A stretch of 64,000 nucleotides of DNA from a bacterium (GTDB lineage: Bacteria; Desulfobacterota; Desulfocorpusculales; Desulfocorpusculum), in contig JBBFLE010000010.1 in the NCBI GenBank assembly GCA_037481695.1, positions 1-64,000 of the forward strand. The letters run 5' to 3'. The notes below the pieces were generated by a model, which saw only the letters and a list, made by a program, of their open reading frames with translations, made no database searches and was not told where the DNA came from. The position numbers and the translations under genes are program-made. This document shows positions 1 through 9,000 of this stretch, piece by piece. The number at the start of each line of letters is the position of its first letter. Positions within the stretch are counted from its first letter, which is position 1.

Positions 1-651
1 TCCTCCAAGTGGTGGGAGGGGACCAATTATGCCATGTTTACCGGGGATTTTGACACCTGGGAATACACCTTGAGGGAGCAGGCCAAGCGTGTGGAGGAGC
101 TGGGCTGTAAGACCATGGCCTACACCGAATGAGGGCACGGACTTTGGGCTACCCAGGTTGGGTACCGGAGGTTCAAGATAGAGCACAAGTTTGATGTGGT
201 CAGCGTTGTGAATCTCTATGCCAAGTGGCTGAGGGAAGGCAGGCTGAAGGTTGATCCTGAGCGAAATGGGGATATTGTGGTCACGTTACACGATCCCTGC
301 AATGTGGTTCGCAAGGCCGCCCTGGATGGTTTTCCTGGCATAGCTGATGACGCCCGCTATGTGCTAAGCCGAGTGGTGAAGAATTTTGTGGAGATGGATC
401 CCAACAGGGAGAACAACATCTGTTGCAGCGGTGGTGGGGGTGCCCTCATAAACGGCTTTGCCAGGGCCAGAACCTATTACGGTAAGATCAAGGTGGACCA
501 GATCAAGCGATCCGGGGCCAGCAAGGTTTGCACTCCTTGTGTGAACTGCTTCGATGGAATAAACAATCTGGCCAGGGAATACAAGGACACCTATGAGTTC
601 GAGTCTGTGCATCTGTGGACCCTTTTGGCCAATGCCATAGTGCTGGAATGA
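1..651 (+). CDS. CCG-domain (HdrD/GlpC-like) Fe-S oxidoreductase, C-terminal part, probable selenoprotein
   Basis: The 5' end lies outside the window. Reading frame 1 runs from base 1 through a TGA at 130-132 and on to the stop at 649-651. Before the TGA the protein reads ...CKTMAYTE and after it GHGLW, which matches the ECGHA-type motif of the first CCG domain of HdrB/HdrD/GlpC/TmcB proteins, with the TGA at the conserved cysteine. The second CCG domain follows intact: HDPC, then CCSGGGG, then CTPCVNC. CCG cysteines in this family bind an unusual [4Fe-4S] centre for disulfide or electron transfer chemistry. A hairpin starts 14 nt after the TGA (separate entry). I therefore read it as Sec, not a broken gene. 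The physiological partner is not visible; the hdrA operon at 6 kb lacks an HdrB, so a link is possible but unproven. Confidence 0.8.
133..166 (+). promoter_or_regulatory. Putative bacterial SECIS element (CCG-domain gene)
   Basis: Starting 14 nt after the TGA at 130-132, bases 147-154 (GGCTACCC) pair with 160-166 (GGGTACC), leaving one bulged C at 149 and the loop AGGTT (155-159). A bulge low in the stem and an apical loop beginning AGG resemble the E. coli fdhF SECIS, whose loop is AGGUCU. The geometry fits SelB recruitment. No folding energy was calculated. Confidence 0.65.
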
Positions 652-736
652 GTGGACAACCGGGATAGGAGGCGGAAACGCCCCAGGTTTTTTTTGAATG
701 ATAAGGGCCGGATCAATTGGAACGGCCACCACAGAG

Positions 737-793
737 AGCCTCTCCAGGAAAGTTTGGGGCGGGGGGGAGCCCCTTTTCATGCCTGGAGAGGCT
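737..793. repeat. 12-bp inverted repeat with nested hairpin between the CCG gene and the kinase
   Basis: Arms AGCCTCTCCAGG (737-748) and CCTGGAGAGGCT (782-793) are perfectly complementary. Inside, GGGGC (756-760) pairs with GCCCC (769-773). A short T run follows at about 799-803. It could terminate the upstream gene, structure the leader of the kinase at 865, or bind a protein. The 213-nt interval holds no convincing gene. Confidence 0.5.
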
Positions 794-864
794 TCCATGT
801 TTTTGAAGGTCTTGTTATGAACTCAAGCCGGGTACTGAATCTATCTCGGAAATGAGACCTCCTG

Positions 865-2586
865 ATGAAGAGAGCCAAGCTTGGATCATCGAGCCATCTT
901 GAAGAGGGCCTGGATAGAGTGGCCAGATATTTGCTCCAATGGTCCAGGGACGGAGTGCTGGTCTGCGATGTTTCGGGTCGCATAGGCATGGCCAACCCTG
1001 CTGCAGCAGATCTCCTGGGATATGAGAGTCCTGAGGAGCTTTGTGAAGATAGAAATCTAGAAGAACTGTTCCAAGATCCCAAAGAGGTGGAGTTGCTTCG
1101 CTTAAAGGCGGAACCCCTGGGTTCGGTGAGGGAGTTCCACTGCTTTCTGAAAAAGAAGGAGGGTGGCTTATTGGAAGCCAGGGTCACCTTGGCTGCCATA
1201 GGGGGGGCAGACAGGCAGCTTCAGGGACACATGTTGATCCTGAGGGATGTTTCGGAAGAGATAAGAGCCAGAGAAGAGCTAAGCCAACAAAGCGCAAGGC
1301 TTGCCACCTTGAGCTCCATAGCCACAACCCTGACCAGCAGCCTTGAGCTGAAAGAGGTTTTGGAACACACCATAGACGAGCTCTTGAAGATGTTGAGCGG
1401 GGCCAGCATCCGCATATATATGCTGGATTCCAAGGGTGAATGGCTCAACCTGGTGGCCTGGAAGGGGGCCTCCATCAGATTCATAGACAGGCCGCACTTC
1501 CAGCGCCGAAAGGTGGGCGACGGGCTGCTGGGCAAGACCGTGCTTCATAAGAGGGCCATAGTGGTGGACAATTTCCTGAGAGCCGAGGATCCCTATGTAC
1601 AGGACATAGTGGAGGAGGGGTTGATCTCCTCTGTATATATTCCCCTCATGTCCAAGGACAAAGCCGTTGGGGCATTGTGTGTTTCCAGCTACAGCGAGTT
1701 TCGTTTCCCCCAGGATTTCGTGGATTTCTTGACCGCAGTGGGAAACCAGATAGGCGTGGCAATGGAGAACGCCAATCTTTATGAGGGGCTAAAGGAGGCC
1801 TACCAAGAACTTCGCAGGACTCAGGAGCAACTCATCAGAAGTGAGAAGCTGGCTTCCCTGGGGAAGCTGGCAGCAACCATAGCCCATGAGATCAATAACC
1901 CCCTTTCTGTGGTGCTCACATATACCAAGCTCATGAAGAACATGCTGAGGCGGGGGAGCTTCAACCCCAAGAGGCTTGCTGACATCTCCAGATTTCTGGA
2001 CACCATGGAGTCAGAGACAGCCCGCTGTGGAGAAATAGTCAGAAACCTCTTGGCCTTTGCACGGCACTCCACCTTGAATGTGGCCGAGCACAGGATAGAG
2101 GAGATCATCCAGAGGACCGTGGCCCTGGTCTCCCATGATTTGGAAATGAGAGAGATGAGGCTCAGGTGTTCCTGCGAGCCCGGGCTTCCCCCTGTGCGAT
2201 GTGATTTCCGCCAGATTCAGCAGGCCATCTTGAATCTGGTCATGAACGGCGTGGAAGCCATGGGGAAAGGGGGCCTGCTAAGCCTTGAGGCCAAGAAGGG
2301 AGACAGGGAGGGATTCTTGCTCTTGAGCGTGAAAGACACGGGTTGCGGCATACCCGAGGAGCATCTCTCGCAGATATTCGAGCCCTTTTTCACCACAAAG
2401 GAAGAGGCCAAGGGCGTGGGTCTTGGGCTGGCAGTGGTGTACGGTATCATCACCAGACATGGAGGCAGCATAGAGGTACAAAGCCGGGTAGGGGAGGGGA
2501 CAACTTTCAGAGTCTATCTTCCCTGTGTGTATGAGCCGTCAACGACTCTCCATGCCAACGGAAACCAGGAAAGGGATATCCCATGA
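865..2586 (+). CDS. Cytosolic PAS-GAF sensor histidine kinase
   Basis: 573 residues. A PAS domain lies at about 15-135 (GVLVCDVSGRIGMANPAA), a GAF domain at about 150-310, a short coiled coil, then HisKA with the phospho-acceptor His in ATIAHEINNP near residue 341, and a HATPase domain at about 450-560 with N box (LNLVMNGVEAM), G1 (DTGCGIP), F box (FEPFFTT) and G2 (GVGLGLAVVYGI). No membrane segment or signal peptide is seen, so it should sense an intracellular signal through PAS/GAF. Its end overlaps the response regulator start by 4 nt (ATGA), which makes the two a cognate, translationally coupled pair of the NtrB/NtrC or AtoS/AtoC kind. The start at 865 lacks a strong Shine-Dalgarno sequence and is tentative. 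The signal is unknown. Confidence 0.92.
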   Translation: MKRAKLGSSSHLEEGLDRVARYLLQWSRDGVLVCDVSGRIGMANPAAADLLGYESPEELCEDRNLEELFQDPKEVELLRLKAEPLGSVREFHCFLKKKEGGLLEARVTLAAIGGADRQLQGHMLILRDVSEEIRAREELSQQSARLATLSSIATTLTSSLELKEVLEHTIDELLKMLSGASIRIYMLDSKGEWLNLVAWKGASIRFIDRPHFQRRKVGDGLLGKTVLHKRAIVVDNFLRAEDPYVQDIVEEGLISSVYIPLMSKDKAVGALCVSSYSEFRFPQDFVDFLTAVGNQIGVAMENANLYEGLKEAYQELRRTQEQLIRSEKLASLGKLAATIAHEINNPLSVVLTYTKLMKNMLRRGSFNPKRLADISRFLDTMESETARCGEIVRNLLAFARHSTLNVAEHRIEEIIQRTVALVSHDLEMREMRLRCSCEPGLPPVRCDFRQIQQAILNLVMNGVEAMGKGGLLSLEAKKGDREGFLLLSVKDTGCGIPEEHLSQIFEPFFTTKEEAKGVGLGLAVVYGIITRHGGSIEVQSRVGEGTTFRVYLPCVYEPSTTLHANGNQERDIP

Positions 2587-3935
2587 CACGAAGGCCCAGG
2601 ATACTGGTGGTGGACGACGAGGCTCCCATGCGGGAGAGCCTCAAGGACTGGCTCACAGAGGACGGCTACGAGGTGGACTTGGCATCAGGAGGGGAGCAGG
2701 CTATTGCCATGGCCAGGCAGCGGGATTGGGATGTGATTCTCCTGGATCTGAAGATGCCTGGGATGGACGGTCTGGAAACCCTAAGAAGGCTCAAGGGGGA
2801 GGATGTGGGCACAGAGGCCCAGGTCATAATCATGACCGCATACGGAACCATCGACACGGCGGTTCAGGCCATGAAGGAGGGAGCATTTGATTATTTGTTA
2901 AAACCCTTTGACCCTGACCAGGTGGAGCTGGAGATACAGCGAATCATCTCTCACAGGGAACTCCTCATGGAGAACCTGCTGCTTAGGCAAAAGTTGGAGG
3001 ACAGGGCCGAGTTCGATGAGATCGTGGGTAGAAGTCAGCCCATGCAAAGGATCTATGAGCTCATAGAAAAGGTTGCTCCCACGGATTCCACTGTGCTCAT
3101 CACAGGAGAAAGCGGAACAGGAAAGGAATTAATAGCCAGGGCCATACACGCCAACAGTCCCAGGTGCTACAAGCCCTTCATAGCAGTAAGCTGCGGGGCT
3201 CTGCCTGATTCCATCCTGGAAAGCGAGCTTTTTGGTTATGAGAAAGGTGCCTTCACAGGAGCCATGCACACAAAGAGAGGCCGTTTCGAACTGGCCCACC
3301 AGGGCACGCTTTTCCTGGATGAGGTAGGGGAGATCAGCATTAAGACCCAGGTGGACCTGCTCAGGGTTCTCCAGGAGAAGGAATTTTGCAGGCTGGGGGG
3401 TCATGAACCCCTTAAGGTGGATGTGCGCATTTTGGCTGCCACCAACAGGGATCTCAAAAGAGCCATTGCAGAAAATCGCTTCAGGGAAGATCTATATTAC
3501 CGGCTAAATGTAATCTGTATCCAGGTGCCTCCTTTGAGGGAGCGCAAGGAGGATATTCCCCTTCTTGTGGAGAGCTTCATCAAGAAACACTCCCTGGTGA
3601 TGAACAGGGAGCCTGTGAGGATCTCTCCATCAGCCCTCAAGATGCTCATGGAATATGACTGGCCCGGCAATGTGAGGGAGTTGGAAAATGTCATAGAGAG
3701 GGCCCTGGTCATAGGCAAAGGAGGCCAGATCCTGCCTGAAGATCTGCCCTTCTACAAGAGGGAAGAACCCTGTGAGCCAAGACCCAAATCCCTAAAGGGA
3801 ATGGAGAAACTCCATATTGAACGTATACTGGAGGAAACAGGCTGGAACATCAGACAGGCGGCCCGTCTCTTGGAGATAGACAGGCAGACCCTTTACAACA
3901 AAATGAAACGCTACAAGATTGAGCCCAGGAGGTAA
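2583..3935 (+). CDS. Sigma54-dependent response regulator (NtrC/AtoC family)
   Basis: 450 residues with the full three-domain order: receiver (1-120) with phospho-acceptor Asp in LLDLKMPG near residue 56; AAA+ sigma54 activator domain (about 145-370) with Walker A GESGTGKE near 175 and the sigma54-contact loop GAFTGA near 222; and a C-terminal Fis-type helix-turn-helix (about 405-448, NIRQAARLLEIDRQTLYNKM). It should activate sigma54 promoters once phosphorylated by the kinase encoded just upstream. I found no convincing -24/-12 element in the gaps I checked by eye, so its targets are unknown. Confidence 0.95.
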   Translation: MTRRPRILVVDDEAPMRESLKDWLTEDGYEVDLASGGEQAIAMARQRDWDVILLDLKMPGMDGLETLRRLKGEDVGTEAQVIIMTAYGTIDTAVQAMKEGAFDYLLKPFDPDQVELEIQRIISHRELLMENLLLRQKLEDRAEFDEIVGRSQPMQRIYELIEKVAPTDSTVLITGESGTGKELIARAIHANSPRCYKPFIAVSCGALPDSILESELFGYEKGAFTGAMHTKRGRFELAHQGTLFLDEVGEISIKTQVDLLRVLQEKEFCRLGGHEPLKVDVRILAATNRDLKRAIAENRFREDLYYRLNVICIQVPPLRERKEDIPLLVESFIKKHSLVMNREPVRISPSALKMLMEYDWPGNVRELENVIERALVIGKGGQILPEDLPFYKREEPCEPRPKSLKGMEKLHIERILEETGWNIRQAARLLEIDRQTLYNKMKRYKIEPRR

Positions 3936-3940
3936 AGCCA

Positions 3941-4528
3941 ATTCACTACCTTTATATCACCCACCTGGGCCCTCCCCAGGAGGGAATCCTGGAGAGGCTT
4001 CAGGGCTCCATAGGATCCCGGATGGGGATCTCTTGCCGTGTCCTGAGTCCCTTGGGAAATCCTCACTTTGCTTATGACGAGCGAAGATCCCAGTATGAAT
4101 GCAGGGCCTTGCTGGAAAGGCTCAAGGCCAGCTGCCCTGAGGGAGGGCTGGGCATCTTGGGAGTGACCCGGGTGGATCTTTTCCTGCCCGCCCTCAAGTA
4201 CGTGTTTGGACTATCTGAGTTGGGGGGCCGTGCTGCAGTCATCTCAACCTACCGGCTGAGACCTGAGTTCTACGAGAAAGCCCAAGACTGGGATCTCTTG
4301 CTGGAGAGACTTGAAAAGACCGCGGTGCACGAAGTGGGACATCTTGTGGGTTTGACGCACTGCCGTGATCCTCACTGTGTGATGCATGCCTCGACCATCA
4401 TAGAACACACGGATGCCAAACTGGCCACCCTGTGCCCCACCTGTATGGAACTTTTAAGATGGGAGCTAAAACAAAGACCCAGTCTGAAGCCTACCTCTGA
4501 AATGCCGAAGAATTCTACAGGTAGCTGA
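3941..4528 (+). CDS. amzA: Archaemetzincin-type zinc metalloprotease, probable ATT start
   Basis: The zinc-binding signature is clear: HEVGHLVGLTHC supplies three His ligands, followed after four residues by C-V-M (Met turn) and about 16 residues later by CPTC, the second zinc site of archaemetzincins. The first ATG (4022) would remove the N-terminal strand. The frame is open upstream to about 3923 and reads IHYLYITHLGPP, a normal family N-terminus. That stretch has no ATG, GTG or TTG, but an ATT at 3941 sits 8 nt after a perfect AGGAGG (3927-3932), so I place the start there, giving 195 residues. The Shine-Dalgarno lies inside the last codons of the response regulator gene. Substrates of bacterial archaemetzincins are not known. 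Confidence 0.8.
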   Translation: MHYLYITHLGPPQEGILERLQGSIGSRMGISCRVLSPLGNPHFAYDERRSQYECRALLERLKASCPEGGLGILGVTRVDLFLPALKYVFGLSELGGRAAVISTYRLRPEFYEKAQDWDLLLERLEKTAVHEVGHLVGLTHCRDPHCVMHASTIIEHTDAKLATLCPTCMELLRWELKQRPSLKPTSEMPKNSTGS

Positions 4529-4766
4529 ACTTTTCTGCAACTACAGAAAAAGACTAAAATTCAATATGTTAGAAAGTATGAAGGAATTACCTCTTCGATA
4601 TATGTCGAGACATTCGACATCCATCCTTAAGGTTCTTTTGTCCAGGCGCTGGCTCTCGGCTGATTTAACCAATGATTTCAATATATTATTGCTTAAGCCA
4701 TCTGTTGGCATTCTAGTTGCTTTCTGTAAGGGCAGCATCTGCTAAAACCAACAAGGAGGGACCGCC
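4529..4766. other. AT-rich intergenic region with small inverted repeats
   Basis: No convincing gene. TTTTCTG (4531-4537) can pair with CAGAAAA (4544-4550) just after the archaemetzincin stop, a weak terminator candidate. A 7-bp inverted repeat, ATGTCGA (4602-4608) and TCGACAT (4614-4620), is a possible operator. The next gene has a good Shine-Dalgarno (AAGGAGG) near 4752-4758. Confidence 0.4.
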
Positions 4767-5690
4767 ATGACACCCAGAATCCAGAGCTCCATGAAGATAG
4801 TGCCTGCAGGCAAGAGGAAATGCATTTGGATGGAAGCAGGGGTCGTCTCTTTTAAGCTTTGTGACAACAACTATGATTGCCCTACCTGCGCTTATGACCA
4901 CGCAATGCAGGCCAGGACCGTGGAGACCAAGGCCAGCCAGCCTCCCCTGACGGTGGAGACCCCCAAGGAGCGCTTCACCCAGAGCTGGGTGCAAAAGATG
5001 ATGCAGTTACCTGCATCTCGTCGCAAGTGCAGGTACATGCTCACAGGAGAGGTCTCCAGCAAGATATGTCCTAATGCTTACGAGTGTGGCAACTGCTCTT
5101 TTGATCAGATGATGCAGGAGCGGCTCACATCCCAGGTATTGCCTGTGAGGGCCCAGACCCAGGTGGGAGGCTTCTTAGTGGCTGAAGATCTTTACTATCA
5201 TCAAGGCCATACCTGGGCCAGGCCCGAATACGGTGGGAGGGTTCGTGTGGGCATGGACGATTTTGGAAGAAGATTGGTGGGAAAGGTCAAGGCGGTGGGG
5301 CTTCCCCCTGTGGGAGCAGAGATACGTCAGGGAGAAGTGGCTTTTTCCCTAAGGAGAAACGGTCACACGGTCTCGGTTCTGTCGCCGGTTGATGGTATTG
5401 TGGTGCATCAAAACCCCCAGTTAAGCAAAGACCCCCTGGAGTTTCACAGCTCACCTTATGAGAGGGGCTGGTTTGTGGTGGTGGAGCCCACGGCCCTTCG
5501 CAAGAACCTAAAGGGCCTTCACTTCGGGCATGAAGCCCACGGCTTCATCCAGTCAGAAACAGACCAGCTCTTGGCCATGGCCGGAGGGGTTCCTTTGGCT
5601 GCAGACGGTGGTGTTGCAGCCGAGGATCTCTTCGAGGAGTTGGACGAGGCTAGCTGGCTCCAAGCCATAAAAACCTTCCTGAGAAGCTAA
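4767..5690 (+). CDS. GcvH-like protein with duplicated N-terminal cysteine motif, no lipoyl lysine
   Basis: 307 residues. Two copies of one cysteine pattern occur near residues 16-46 and 85-115: R-K-C, then G-x-V-S-x-K-x-C, then Y-x-C-x-x-C, ending in D-x-x-M. Four cysteines per copy suggest two metal or Fe-S sites. From about 140 to 250 the fold resembles glycine cleavage H protein (HTWARPEYGGRVRVGMDDFG, later VLSPVDGIV). Where GcvH has the lipoylated Lys in ESVKAVSD, this protein reads RRNGHTVS, so no obvious lipoyl site remains. A classical role in glycine cleavage is therefore unlikely. It stands alone, followed by a strong hairpin and then the hdrA operon. Function unknown; redox or scaffolding roles would be guesses. 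Confidence 0.75.
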   Translation: MTPRIQSSMKIVPAGKRKCIWMEAGVVSFKLCDNNYDCPTCAYDHAMQARTVETKASQPPLTVETPKERFTQSWVQKMMQLPASRRKCRYMLTGEVSSKICPNAYECGNCSFDQMMQERLTSQVLPVRAQTQVGGFLVAEDLYYHQGHTWARPEYGGRVRVGMDDFGRRLVGKVKAVGLPPVGAEIRQGEVAFSLRRNGHTVSVLSPVDGIVVHQNPQLSKDPLEFHSSPYERGWFVVVEPTALRKNLKGLHFGHEAHGFIQSETDQLLAMAGGVPLAADGGVAAEDLFEELDEASWLQAIKTFLRS

Positions 5691-5701
5691 GGACCTCTCT
5701 A

Positions 5702-5731
5702 GGTTGGGGGCCGGAAGCCCGGCCCCCAACC
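5702..5731 (+). terminator. Strong 13-bp hairpin after the GcvH-like gene
   Basis: GGTTGGGGGCCGG (5702-5714) pairs perfectly with CCGGCCCCCAACC (5719-5731) around a 4-nt loop, 12 nt after the stop codon. It is followed by six A rather than T, so it is not a textbook intrinsic terminator, but its position and strength suggest termination or mRNA 3'-end protection. Confidence 0.6.
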
Positions 5732-5897
5732 AAAAAAGGCCTTTTCCAGAACCCCAAGCTCCTTAAAATAACTCCTCATCATATGAAAGCTTCTTTTGCC
5801 ACAGGCGCAAGCTTGTGGGTATGCCATGGGTCATGCAGGCGTGGATGGGCAGCGCCGGGCCAGGCTTGACTTTTGTCCTCTTCTCGGGTAGATAAGC

Positions 5898-5926
5898 TTG
5901 AACACTTCAGCCTGCGAGCTTATAAT
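5898..5926 (+). promoter_or_regulatory. Sigma70-type promoter of the hdrA operon
   Basis: TTGAAC at 5898-5903 and a perfect TATAAT at 5921-5926 are separated by exactly 17 nt. Transcription would start near 5933, giving a leader of about 100 nt before the hdrA start at 6034. I saw no conserved riboswitch in that leader. Confidence 0.75.
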
Positions 5927-6033
5927 GAGGTGACTACCTCTGGAGAACCGCATTTGCCTCCCCCAGATTGATAACTGATTGGCAAGCCTTCCTCCAATGG
6001 AAAGCTCAATCACTTCTTGTAGGAGAGCGATAC

Positions 6034-9000
6034 ATGGCTAAGGGATGTGTTCTGGTAGTGGGCGGCGGCATAGGTGGCGTTCAAGCAGCCCTGGATCTCG
6101 CCGAAAGCGGCTTTCATGTGTACCTGGTGGAGAGTTCTGCTGCCATAGGCGGCACCATGAGCCAGTTGGACAAGACCTTTCCCACTAATGATTGCGCCAT
6201 GTGCATCCTTTCACCCAAGGTGGTGGAATGCGGCCGCAATCTCAACATCGAGCTGCTGACCAACTCAGAAGTCCTTGACATTCAAGGTGAACCCGGGGAT
6301 TTCAAGGTGGAGGTGGCTCAGTTTCCCCGTTATATTGATCTGTCCAGCTGTACCGCATGCGGGGAGTGTGCCAAAGTCTGTCCAGTGGAGAGGCCCAATG
6401 AATACGATTTAGGGCTTTCCAAGAGAAAGGCCACCTACAAACGTTATCCTCAGGCCATTCCCAGCGGTTACGCCATCCAAAAGCTGGATACTGCCCCCTG
6501 TCGCATGGCATGTCCGGCCAACCTCAATGTGCAAGCCTATGTGGCCATGGTGAAAGAGGGCAAATATAAAGAGGCCGTGCAGATCATCATGAGGGATCTG
6601 CCTTTCCCAGGCGTACTGGGAAGGGTTTGCCCTCACCGTTGCGAGGAGAGCTGTAGGCGCAAGCAGGTGGATCAGCCCATATCCATCAGGGAGATCAAGA
6701 GGGTGGCTGCTGATCATGCCCCGGTGGGAGAGCTTGAGGTTCCCCCCATAGACTTCAAAGAGGATCGGGTGGCTGTGGTGGGATCTGGCCCAGCTGGATT
6801 GACGGCCGCCTATTTCCTGGCCTTGGAAGGCTACAAGGTGACGGTCTATGACTCCATGCCAGAGCCGGGAGGAATGATGCGCTACGGCATACCCGAGCAT
6901 AGACTCCCCCGTTCTGTCCTGGATGCCGAGATAGAAAACCTGAAGCGATTTGGGGTGGAGATCCAGACCAATGTGCGCATAGGAAAAGACGTGACCCTCA
7001 AGGAGCTGAGGGAACATGGGGCCAAGGCCGTGTTTCTGGCCACCGGGGCCTGGAAGGGGCTCAAGCTGGGTATCCCAGGGGAAAAGGATGGGCCGGGGGT
7101 CCAGGATGTGACCAGCTTTCTAAGAGAGGTGCATCTGGGCCAGCTCAAGAAAGTCCAGGGCAAGGTGGTGGTCATCGGAGGCGGTCATTCGGCTCTGGAT
7201 GGGGCCAGGACAGCCCTTCGCTTGGGTGCAAGCGAGGTGAGCATTCTGTACAGGCGCTCCAGGGCAGAGATGCTGGCAGAGCCCGAGGAAATAGAGGAAG
7301 CAGAGGCCGAGGGAGTCAAGATCAACTTTCTGGCTGCTCCTTTGAGGGTGGTGCACGAGGGAGGCAGGCTCAAGGGTCTGGAGTGTATAAGGACCAGGCT
7401 CACTGAGCCTGACAGCACAGGCAGGCGAAAGCCCATCCCGGTGGAGGGTTCGGAGTTCTTCCTGGAGGCGGATCACATTATCCCGGCCATAGGCCAAGAG
7501 CCTGATTTGGAATTCCTGGGAGATGGGCTGCAGTTGGATGTTTCCAAGTGGAACTTGCTGGTGGTGAACCCTGAAACCCTTCAGACCAGCGTGCCCTGGA
7601 TATTCGCAGGAGGCGATGTGGTAACAGGTCCGGCCACCGTGATCGAAGCAGTAGCAGCGGGAAAGAGAGCTGCCCATTACATAGTCAAGTACTTGAAAGG
7701 CGAAGAACTTCCCAAGGAATGGGTGGAAGAACCTCCCATGGGGGACAACTGGACCGAAATTCCTGCAGATGTGGAACGCAGGGAGCGTATGAAGGTACCT
7801 GTGGTGCCTGCCCCGGAGAGGATAAAGGGATTCCAGGAGGTGAGACTCCAGGTGCAAGAGGAACTGGCACAGCAAGAGGCTGCCAGATGTCTGGATTGTG
7901 GTGGATGCTGCGAGTGCTACCAATGCGTGGCAGCCTGCAAGGCCGGCGCCGTTGTGCACGACATGGAGGAGCAAAGGCGGACTCTTGAGGTTGGGGCGGT
8001 GATCCTGGCTCCGGGCTTTGAAACCGTTGACGCCAGAAAGCTCAGGACTTACGGCTACGGTCGCATCAAGAACGTTGTTACCAGCAAAGAATTCGAGAGA
8101 ATTCTAAGTGCCTCAGGCCCATTTCAGGGCCACATGGTCAGGCTTTCGGATCACCAGGAGCCCAAGCGCATAGCTTGGATCCAGTGCGCCGGATCCAGGA
8201 ACATAAATGAGGGAGATCATCCTTACTGCTCCTCGGTGTGTTGCATGTACGCCATAAAACAGGCCGTCATAGCCAAGGAGCACGCCAAAGGGGATCTGGA
8301 TGCCACCATATTTTTCATGGACATGCGCACCTTTGGAAAGGATTTCGAGCGCTATTATGACAGGGCTCGCCAAGAGATAGGGGTGCGTTTCGTTCGCTCC
8401 CGAATCCATTCGGTGGTTGAGGATCCTGACACCAAGAGCCCCTTGATCCGTTACGTGGATGAAGAAGGGAAGGTCCACGAAGAGACCTTCGACATGGTGG
8501 TGCTCTCCGTGGGCATGGAGCCTTCTGCCTCTGCCGTGGAGCTGGCAAAGAAGGCGGGGGTGGAGCTGGATCCTTACGGCTTCTCCTCCTTAGGGGGGCT
8601 CGAGGCCGTGGCAACCTCCAGACCCGGTATCTTCGTGTGCGGAGCCTTCGAAGGGCCCAAGGACATCCCCGAAACAGTGATGCAGGCATCTTCTGCTGTG
8701 GGCAGGGCCGAGACCATCTTGGCCGAGGCCAGATACACGGAGATCCTGGAGCGCTCTTACCCAGAGGAGATAGATATTTCCAAGGAAGAGCCCAGGATTG
8801 GAGTCTTTGTATGCGATTGCGGCATCAACATAGCAAGCGTTGTGCGAGTGCCTGAGGTGAGGGACTATGCTGCCACATTGCCGGGGGTGGTCTATGCTGC
8901 AGAGAATCTATTCAGTTGCAGCCAGGACAACATCCAGCGCATGGTGGAGGTAATCAGGGAGCAGGGTCTAAACCGGGTTGTGGTGGCCTCCTGCAGCCCC

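Noticed and set aside
196-651. Independent gene starting inside the CCG protein
   Set aside because: Homology and an open frame extend upstream through the TGA to the window edge; it is the C-terminal part of a longer protein.
4541-4738. 65-codon minus-strand ORF in the AT-rich gap
   Set aside because: No ribosome site or homology seen, in an AT-rich non-coding interval.
7120-7974. 284-residue minus-strand ORF inside hdrA
   Set aside because: Fully within conserved hdrA sequence and without recognisable motifs.
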